Shown piece after piece: positions 58,717-64,000 of a stretch of DNA of 64,000 bases (position 1 is its first letter; every line of letters starts with the position of its first letter). The notes beneath the pieces were generated by a model. It made no database searches. It was not told where the DNA came from and saw only the letters and a list, made by a program, of their open reading frames with translations. The position numbers were made by a program, and so were the translations under genes. The DNA is from a virus. The stretch is taken from IMG/VR virus record IMGVR_UViG_3300009509_000001, positions 1-64,000 of that record; one strand, given 5' to 3'.

Positions 58717-61700
58717 TTATGCCTTGCTTTTTTCCAATATGACGATCGGCGTGTCGATGTCGATCTCCCCGGCGTTGAACGCTTCCTGCGCTTCGCGCAT
58801 GGTTCTGAACGTACGCTTGGCCTGGCCCTTGCCCGGCCGCGTGGCCAGATACAGCCCCTGTACGAACTGCTGGCGCGGTACGTAGTGGGCCGTGAAGTCA
58901 CGCGGACTCAGGAGGTTAGCTTCGGGCGTCATCTTGGCCCTGGCCTCCTCGACCGCCTCTTTGCTGACGGGAGCGTAATAGGTCACGCTGTCTCCGTCGA
59001 AATCCATACCGTAAGGTTCGACGATGCTGGGGCTCACCTGCACCGACTTGCCTTTGACGAGCACCGGTTCGAACGCCATGACTCCGTACTTGTGCAGCGT
59101 CGGTGCCCGGTTCACGATGACCGGGCGTTCCTTGACCGCTTCGTACAGGAAGCTCTCGGCCTTCTGATCGCGATCCTTCACGCGCTTGATGGCGTCGGTC
59201 GGCGCATAACCGCTCTTCACCATGTTGCGGACGACGAACGGCTCGAAGACGTCCCAGGCATCCTTGATCGGAATGCCGATCTTGTTAAGGGGCATGGACG
59301 GGTTCGGCGTCACGACGCCGCTTCCGGCCAGGTTCATGGCCGTACCGAGCACGCGGCGGTGATAGCCACCGTACTTGGCGCTCCCCTTTCCGAGTGCCCA
59401 CTTGAGCAGGCCCTGGACGTTCTTTTCCTGGAGCTTGGCGTCGTCGGGATCATACATCCCGGTGAGTGCCTTGTAGGTGTTGTACATCTGTTTGCGGGCG
59501 CCCTTTATACTGCTGTCGGGCAGTCGCTCGCGAGCCGAACGCATGTCGTCGCGGGCGAACACCAGGCTGCGGTACAGCATATTGGCATCGGCCGTGATGT
59601 TCGTGCCGTCGAGCTGCGTAACCGGGCGGAACTTCGGCGGGAGCACCGGGACACGCTCCATCATGAAGTCTTTCGGGTGAACGTCCTGTTCCTCCATGCT
59701 CTTCAGGAACCGGTAACGCTTGAGCGCCTTGTCCTTCTTGCTGGGCGTACTTCCCTTCAGATCCTCCATGGCGCCCTTGACCGCGGCCTTCATGTCGATC
59801 TTGGCCAGCGCCGCCTGTATGGCGGCTCCGCCGGTCTTGTCGCCGATGGCCTCTTCGCCGCTCATGACGGCGTTGAATTTCTTCTGCGTCATTCCGAGTA
59901 CGCTGGCGAGCGCAGGCTCCATGACCGGGTTCGGTAGTGGCTCGTCGAGCTGAATGTAACCCCAGCCGGTGCCGTCGTCTCCGAAAATCTTCGGATCGAA
60001 CAGGCCCCCGTCGATCGGCTTCATGGTCTTCTGGTCGAAGGTGCGGGCGACCCCGAGCTCATGGCCTTTGGCCAGATCCTTGGCCTGGCGGTCAGTCATT
60101 CCGAAAAAGTTGATGCGGTCGGGCTGCTCATCGACGTTGATGCCGGCTCCCTTCAGATGCTCGTAGAACTTCTTGTTGACGATGGGGGTGCTCGGCATCT
60201 TGGGCACGCGGCCCATGCGGAAGTCACGCCAGAACTCGTCGTTGGCCTGGCCGCGGATGAGCTTCGCGTCCTTGAGTACCTTCATGGCTCCGTGGCTCAC
60301 CAGCGCCGACGTGTGAAGTCCCCCGATGAACTTGGAACCATGCTTGCCGCCTCTGAGCGGCGTGTCCTCACCGGAGGACGGGCCGACTCCACGGCCTTTG
60401 CCTTTGTCCTCGGCCATATGCATCAGTCTGTAGTAGAAGGCTTCGCCTGTGAGGACTTCGGGTATCTTGCGGCCGGTCACGGGGTCATATAGATCTTCGT
60501 TGGCGCTCAGGCCGGCCTGCTTCAGTTTTTCCTCGTACTTATCAATCATCTTTTCGTCGAATCCTTCGACGATTTCGGGCTTCCCGGTCTTCCTGGCCAG
60601 CTTTCCGGCAAGCGCTTCGGTGACCTGCATCGGATTGACGCGGCTGATTATGCCGAGCGGGCTCAGCAGCACATCGTATGGGTTGCCGTCCTTGTCCAGC
60701 GGCATCTCGTTGTCGGGAAGAATGTTCACCACGCCCTTGGCTGCATATCGGCTGCTCATTTTGTCGCCGTTGCGCATGGGCACGTTGGCCCTGGTGTAAA
60801 CCGTGGCGTGCTTGTCGCCTTTGTCGGCTTCCACGACCTTGCCTTCGTAATCGTGATCCCAGGTTTCGACCACGGCCGTGCGGGTCTTGCGTCCCAGGCT
60901 GCCGGGCTTGGCCTCGTTGTGCCTGACGGCCACGATCATCGGGTCGCCCTTGCGCAACACGGTGCCGGGCTTCACGATCCCCTGGTCGGTAAGCGTGTCC
61001 ATCTGGTCCTTGGTGAATCGGCCGGAGAACTTGCCGATAAATTCCTTCTTGTCAAAAGCGGTGTTGGTGGAGACGGGTACGCGCTGCTTGTACATCTTCT
61101 CGGCGGCGAGCTTCTTGGCTGCCGATTCGGAGATCGTGATCGCGTCTTCGTATGCGTGACCCTTCCAGTTCATGTAGGCTACGCGCAGATTGCGGCCCTG
61201 GGCTGCGACGCCCTTGTCGTCCGTGTAGTTGGTCGTGGCCAGAACCTGGTTGGGTTTGACCTCGTCGCCGACCTTAACCTGCGGAATGCTGCGCAGGTAC
61301 CCCTTCTGGTTGAACGGGTGATTGTTGTACAGATCGTATGTCTCGGTGCCTTCGGGTCCGCGGATGGTGATGCTGTCGGCGTCCATGGCTGCAACAGTCC
61401 CCTTGATCGTGGACTTCCGCACACCCATCATCTGCCCGATGTCCTCTTCGGCCGTGCTGGTGCCCTGGCGACTGCGTACGAGTGGAGCTTCACGCTGCGC
61501 AAGCGGCATCGCCTGGACGCCGTACTTGCCACCCATCTGCAGGCGGTTGGACATGATCCCGCTCTTCCCGGGGACGCTGTTGGAGCCCTTGCTGAACATG
61601 TTGGAGTCGTCCATGATGTAGTAGTCCACGTCCTGCTTGGGGACGATCTTCACGCCCTTGCTTCCGTGGATGGCCGGAACGAACTTTCCCTTGGCATCGA

Positions 61701-63075
61701 ACTCCTTCTTGGTCGCCACGCGGCTGCGGGCGGCCGTCAGACTGTCGACCCATTCTTCCTTGCCGGTCTTGGCATTGAACATTTTGGTGTAAAGCCGGCC
61801 ATCGTCGCCCTTTCGGACACCGTTGGCCAGGTACAGATCCAAACCGACGCGTAGAGATTCCACGCTGCGGACGGGGTCGACGAAGCCGGCAAAGCTGTCC
61901 TGTACCGCCCGAGTCTCGCTGGGAGCCGTGCGTACACCGCTGATCCCACCTTCGCCAATGCGGCTGATCTTCGTGCTCAGGTCGATGGCTGAAAAGGGAC
62001 TGCTCCCATCGATATAACTCGCATGACGTGACTCGTTGAATATTGCATCGACGTGTTTATTCATGGGAGCAGTCGGTATATCATCGAAATTACCGCGACG
62101 CGATATGCGCCACAGCAGATTCCGCGCTATGCCCCCACCGTCACGCACGATGCGCTCGGCGAAATAATCGGCGGGTCCGTCCACCTTCTGAAATTCAAGG
62201 CTGTCTCGATAATCCTCCCCGGCTTCTCCCCGGCTAAGCTTCAGGACCTTGCCGGCCGATTCCAGAAGAGTCTCGGGCGTGAGCCTCGGGTGTGGGCGTC
62301 CAAGCGTAATCTCGGTGGATACCGGGTCCAGCTCTGTACGCTGGAGCTTCTCGATGAGCTCGTCGTATTGGGCGGACTTGTCCTGCGCCGTTTTCGGTAT
62401 TCCACCCGTAAACCGCTGCGTCGGCTGCTGGATGTCGCTGGCACGTCGGTTGACGTCCAGGAGCTCGGCGCCCCACTGTTGTTTGATCTGATCGTCGGTC
62501 ATCCCCTGCCGTTTCAGGATCGTGTAAAGTTTGTAACCCCTTGTTCCCTGCTTGAGCCGGAATATGCCGGTCTTCGGGTCGAGCTCGATCTTGAACTGGC
62601 CGCCGGTACCCTGCTTCGGGTTTACGTGGGCCTCGAAAAAGCCGTTCTCCTTCTTGCGCGTGTATACGCCCGGCGTCAGTCTGAACATGTAGTTGATCGA
62701 CTGTTCGCTGCCGTTGCGGATGAAGGTTCCCCGTTCCGTCATCCACGGCACGTTCATGAGCACGCGCGGATTGCTCGTGGTGGTTTCCCCGGTCTCCTTG
62801 TTCGTTAGCTTCCAGCGACCGCGCAGCTTGGCGGTCACGCTGCCGTTCTGAAGCACGGCCTGCTTCTCGTCCCGGAGCCTGGGTTTGTATTCGTCGTAAT
62901 CGACACCGTCGACATCGAGCACGAAGCGTTCGTTCTCCAGCGGGAAACGCTGTCTGAACGCGCTTTTCGTGTTGTCGAGGATCCGTTGGCGCACCTGGGC
63001 GTAGTCCGTCGGGCTGTATGGCTTCGACTTTGCACCGACAACCGGATCCAGTAGACGGGTCTGGAAGTCCTGCAT
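58717..63075 (-). CDS. RNA polymerase beta subunit fused to the N-terminal half of beta-prime
   Basis: The 1,452-residue protein first follows beta. MTERGTFIRNGSEQSINYMF (about 110-130) matches the TFI.NG.ErVi.sQL.RSPG block. SSPFSAIDLSTKISRIGEGG (about 357) matches the rifampicin-pocket region. GDKMSSRYAAKG (about 769-780) keeps both catalytic Lys. GPSSGEDTPLRGGKHGSKFI matches the beta C-terminal block. The beta-prime part starts near residue 1000 (GLFDPKIFGDDGTGWGYIQL) and reaches RPVIVNRAPTLHKYGVMAF and the Mg-binding GMDFDGDSVTYY (about 1355). It ends at LLSPRDFTAHYVPRQQFVQG, just before the bridge helix. The first beta-prime zinc ribbon is missing. All active-site residues visible to me are kept, so an active enzyme is expected. 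No alpha or omega gene is seen. Confidence 0.9.
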   Translation of the reverse strand: MQDFQTRLLDPVVGAKSKPYSPTDYAQVRQRILDNTKSAFRQRFPLENERFVLDVDGVDYDEYKPRLRDEKQAVLQNGSVTAKLRGRWKLTNKETGETTTSNPRVLMNVPWMTERGTFIRNGSEQSINYMFRLTPGVYTRKKENGFFEAHVNPKQGTGGQFKIELDPKTGIFRLKQGTRGYKLYTILKRQGMTDDQIKQQWGAELLDVNRRASDIQQPTQRFTGGIPKTAQDKSAQYDELIEKLQRTELDPVSTEITLGRPHPRLTPETLLESAGKVLKLSRGEAGEDYRDSLEFQKVDGPADYFAERIVRDGGGIARNLLWRISRRGNFDDIPTAPMNKHVDAIFNESRHASYIDGSSPFSAIDLSTKISRIGEGGISGVRTAPSETRAVQDSFAGFVDPVRSVESLRVGLDLYLANGVRKGDDGRLYTKMFNAKTGKEEWVDSLTAARSRVATKKEFDAKGKFVPAIHGSKGVKIVPKQDVDYYIMDDSNMFSKGSNSVPGKSGIMSNRLQMGGKYGVQAMPLAQREAPLVRSRQGTSTAEEDIGQMMGVRKSTIKGTVAAMDADSITIRGPEGTETYDLYNNHPFNQKGYLRSIPQVKVGDEVKPNQVLATTNYTDDKGVAAQGRNLRVAYMNWKGHAYEDAITISESAAKKLAAEKMYKQRVPVSTNTAFDKKEFIGKFSGRFTKDQMDTLTDQGIVKPGTVLRKGDPMIVAVRHNEAKPGSLGRKTRTAVVETWDHDYEGKVVEADKGDKHATVYTRANVPMRNGDKMSSRYAAKGVVNILPDNEMPLDKDGNPYDVLLSPLGIISRVNPMQVTEALAGKLARKTGKPEIVEGFDEKMIDKYEEKLKQAGLSANEDLYDPVTGRKIPEVLTGEAFYYRLMHMAEDKGKGRGVGPSSGEDTPLRGGKHGSKFIGGLHTSALVSHGAMKVLKDAKLIRGQANDEFWRDFRMGRVPKMPSTPIVNKKFYEHLKGAGINVDEQPDRINFFGMTDRQAKDLAKGHELGVARTFDQKTMKPIDGGLFDPKIFGDDGTGWGYIQLDEPLPNPVMEPALASVLGMTQKKFNAVMSGEEAIGDKTGGAAIQAALAKIDMKAAVKGAMEDLKGSTPSKKDKALKRYRFLKSMEEQDVHPKDFMMERVPVLPPKFRPVTQLDGTNITADANMLYRSLVFARDDMRSARERLPDSSIKGARKQMYNTYKALTGMYDPDDAKLQEKNVQGLLKWALGKGSAKYGGYHRRVLGTAMNLAGSGVVTPNPSMPLNKIGIPIKDAWDVFEPFVVRNMVKSGYAPTDAIKRVKDRDQKAESFLYEAVKERPVIVNRAPTLHKYGVMAFEPVLVKGKSVQVSPSIVEPYGMDFDGDSVTYYAPVSKEAVEEARAKMTPEANLLSPRDFTAHYVPRQQFVQGLYLATRPGKGQAKRTFRTMREAQEAFNAGEIDIDTPIVILEKSKA

Positions 63076-63076
63076 A

Positions 63077-64000
63077 CTACACCACCGCTACGTTGCGAGC
63101 CAACGTGTCCGTCGGGTCGATGATCTGGTCCTCGAGAGCTCCGGCACTCGCACCCTGGTCGATGAGATTGACGCTGCGTGGCCGGACCTTCTTTTTCTTG
63201 TTTATATGCGCGTCGAGCTTGGCCTTTATGCGCGGGTCGATAGCGCCGATGAGTACCGGCGGACGCTCCTGCAAGGCCATGCGCTCGGCCGCCTTTTCAG
63301 CCGCCTTTATGCGCTGCCGGTTGGGATCGCGCTCGTCGGCCCACTGCTTGGTAAGCACGGCGCCGCCGGCGAAAGCCGTCACGCCCAGCAACGCCAATGC
63401 GGCCTGGAGCGATCCCATGGTAGATGACTGTCCCGGGTCCTTGATGCCGAGGATGAGGCGCTGGGCAAACGTCGGGCGCTGGCGATCTTCGGCTTCCTTC
63501 TCGATCAGGTCCCGGGTGATCCCGGCGGCCTGCTCGGCCCGTTCCTTACCGTAGTCGCGGAGCGACGGGTCCGGGCTGATGACCGGCATTCCGGCCTGTA
63601 CGGACGCTTCGAGCCTGCGGTTGCCCTTCTGGGCCTCCTGCTTGCGCTCGAGCGCGCTGAGAAGATACTTGATCCCGAAGGCGCCGCCGCCGTAGAGCCC
63701 TGCCATGAGCATGGCTTTCGTCAGCATCTTCTGATCGAAGGTCGCATCTTTTCCGGCGGCCCGCATGAAGCCTGGCACCGGAGTGTCTTCGACGCCGAAC
63801 GGAAGAGCGGCCGCCTTCACGTAATCGCCAATTCCGGCCGTTTTGCGAACTGTACTCATAAGCTCGAGATTGACCTTGCCGAGCTTGTTCATATTCTCTT
63901 CAATGCGTTTCTGCCGCTCACGCTTCGCACGTATATCGGCGAGCTTGTTGGCCAGGGTAAAGCCACCGTAGCTGCTGATTGCCATGGCCGCGATCGGAAG
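63077..64000 (-). CDS. Membrane-type internal virion protein (5' end may lie outside window)
   Basis: From the ATG at 63985 the product has 302 residues, but the frame stays open upstream to the edge (hydrophobic residues PIAA before MAISSYGGF), so the true start may be outside. It has a charged coiled coil (ADIRAKRERQKRIEENMNKL), the motif VRKTAGIGDYVKAA and a hydrophobic segment (KAMLMAGLYGGGAFGIKYL). A second hydrophobic segment (AALALLGVTAFAGGAVLTK) and a basic C-terminus with INKKKKVRPRSVN follow. It lies directly before the polymerase gene (one base between stop and ATG). Likely an internal head or ejection protein. Confidence 0.5.
   Translation of the reverse strand, partial: LPIAAMAISSYGGFTLANKLADIRAKRERQKRIEENMNKLGKVNLELMSTVRKTAGIGDYVKAAALPFGVEDTPVPGFMRAAGKDATFDQKMLTKAMLMAGLYGGGAFGIKYLLSALERKQEAQKGNRRLEASVQAGMPVISPDPSLRDYGKERAEQAAGITRDLIEKEAEDRQRPTFAQRLILGIKDPGQSSTMGSLQAALALLGVTAFAGGAVLTKQWADERDPNRQRIKAAEKAAERMALQERPPVLIGAIDPRIKAKLDAHINKKKKVRPRSVNLIDQGASAGALEDQIIDPTDTLARNVAVV

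Noticed and set aside
57954-58901. A longer version of the Met/Gly protein starting at 58901
   Set aside because: The extra 72 residues overlap the end of the polymerase gene and look like shadow sequence; AGGAGG precedes the ATG at 58685.
55410-63075. An intein or intron as the cause of the beta-prime split
   Set aside because: The two genes between the halves have their own ribosome sites and stops, and no intein splice motifs or endonuclease signature are visible.

Overview
This window is one continuous stretch of a large contractile-tailed bacteriophage genome (myovirus morphology, very likely a large or jumbo phage). All genes I can support lie on the minus strand and are read from the right edge to the left. 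They are tightly packed, often with ATGA or TAATG stop/start overlaps and AGGAGG-type ribosome binding sites. The DNA is GC-rich by eye. I see no tRNA, CRISPR array, integrase or transposon. No terminase or portal gene is recognisable, so these probably lie outside the window. The host cannot be named from the sequence.

Layout in the direction of transcription. (1) 64000-46244 is the head and internal-protein block: a Gly/Ala-rich membrane-type protein, a 1,452-residue RNA polymerase polypeptide in which beta is fused to the N-terminal half of beta-prime, two small Gly/Ala/Met-rich proteins, the C-terminal half of beta-prime as a separate gene, several large unknown proteins, a candidate prohead protease, an acidic scaffold-like protein, a probable decoration protein and the major capsid protein. 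A strong terminator follows the capsid gene. (2) 46128-32856 holds a Lys/Ala-tailed protein, a second terminator, a small beta protein, and tail fibre and spike genes (985, 705, 940, 231 and 758 residues) plus two short paralogues. (3) 32776-30569 is a small cassette: an unknown acidic protein, a one-TM protein, a possible degenerate receiver-like protein and a patatin-type phospholipase, closed by a third hairpin. (4) 30488-11243 is the neck, tail and baseplate block: three connector-type proteins, sheath, tube, a spike-like OB-fold/beta-repeat protein, tail chaperones G and G-T (with a canonical A_AAT_TTC -1 slippery site), tape measure, hub proteins, a sigma-70-type factor, a gp25-like protein, a BaseplateJ/gp6-like protein and another baseplate protein. 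(5) 11232-1 is a baseplate-distal or fibre block with a family of paralogous 230-310 residue proteins, a multi-TM protein, and two Ser/Glu/Pro-rich modular proteins. The last of these runs off the left edge.

Most interesting: the phage carries its own multisubunit RNA polymerase with conserved active-site residues but an unusual architecture (beta plus beta-prime-N fused, beta-prime-C separate, the first beta-prime zinc ribbon missing). It also carries its own sigma factor with recognisable regions 2, 3 and 4, hidden among the baseplate genes. The polymerase sits among capsid genes whose products share a repeated K-x-A-[S/A] motif that looks like a maturation-protease site. My working model, an inference, is a virion-packaged, sigma-dependent phage RNA polymerase processed and packaged together with internal head proteins.
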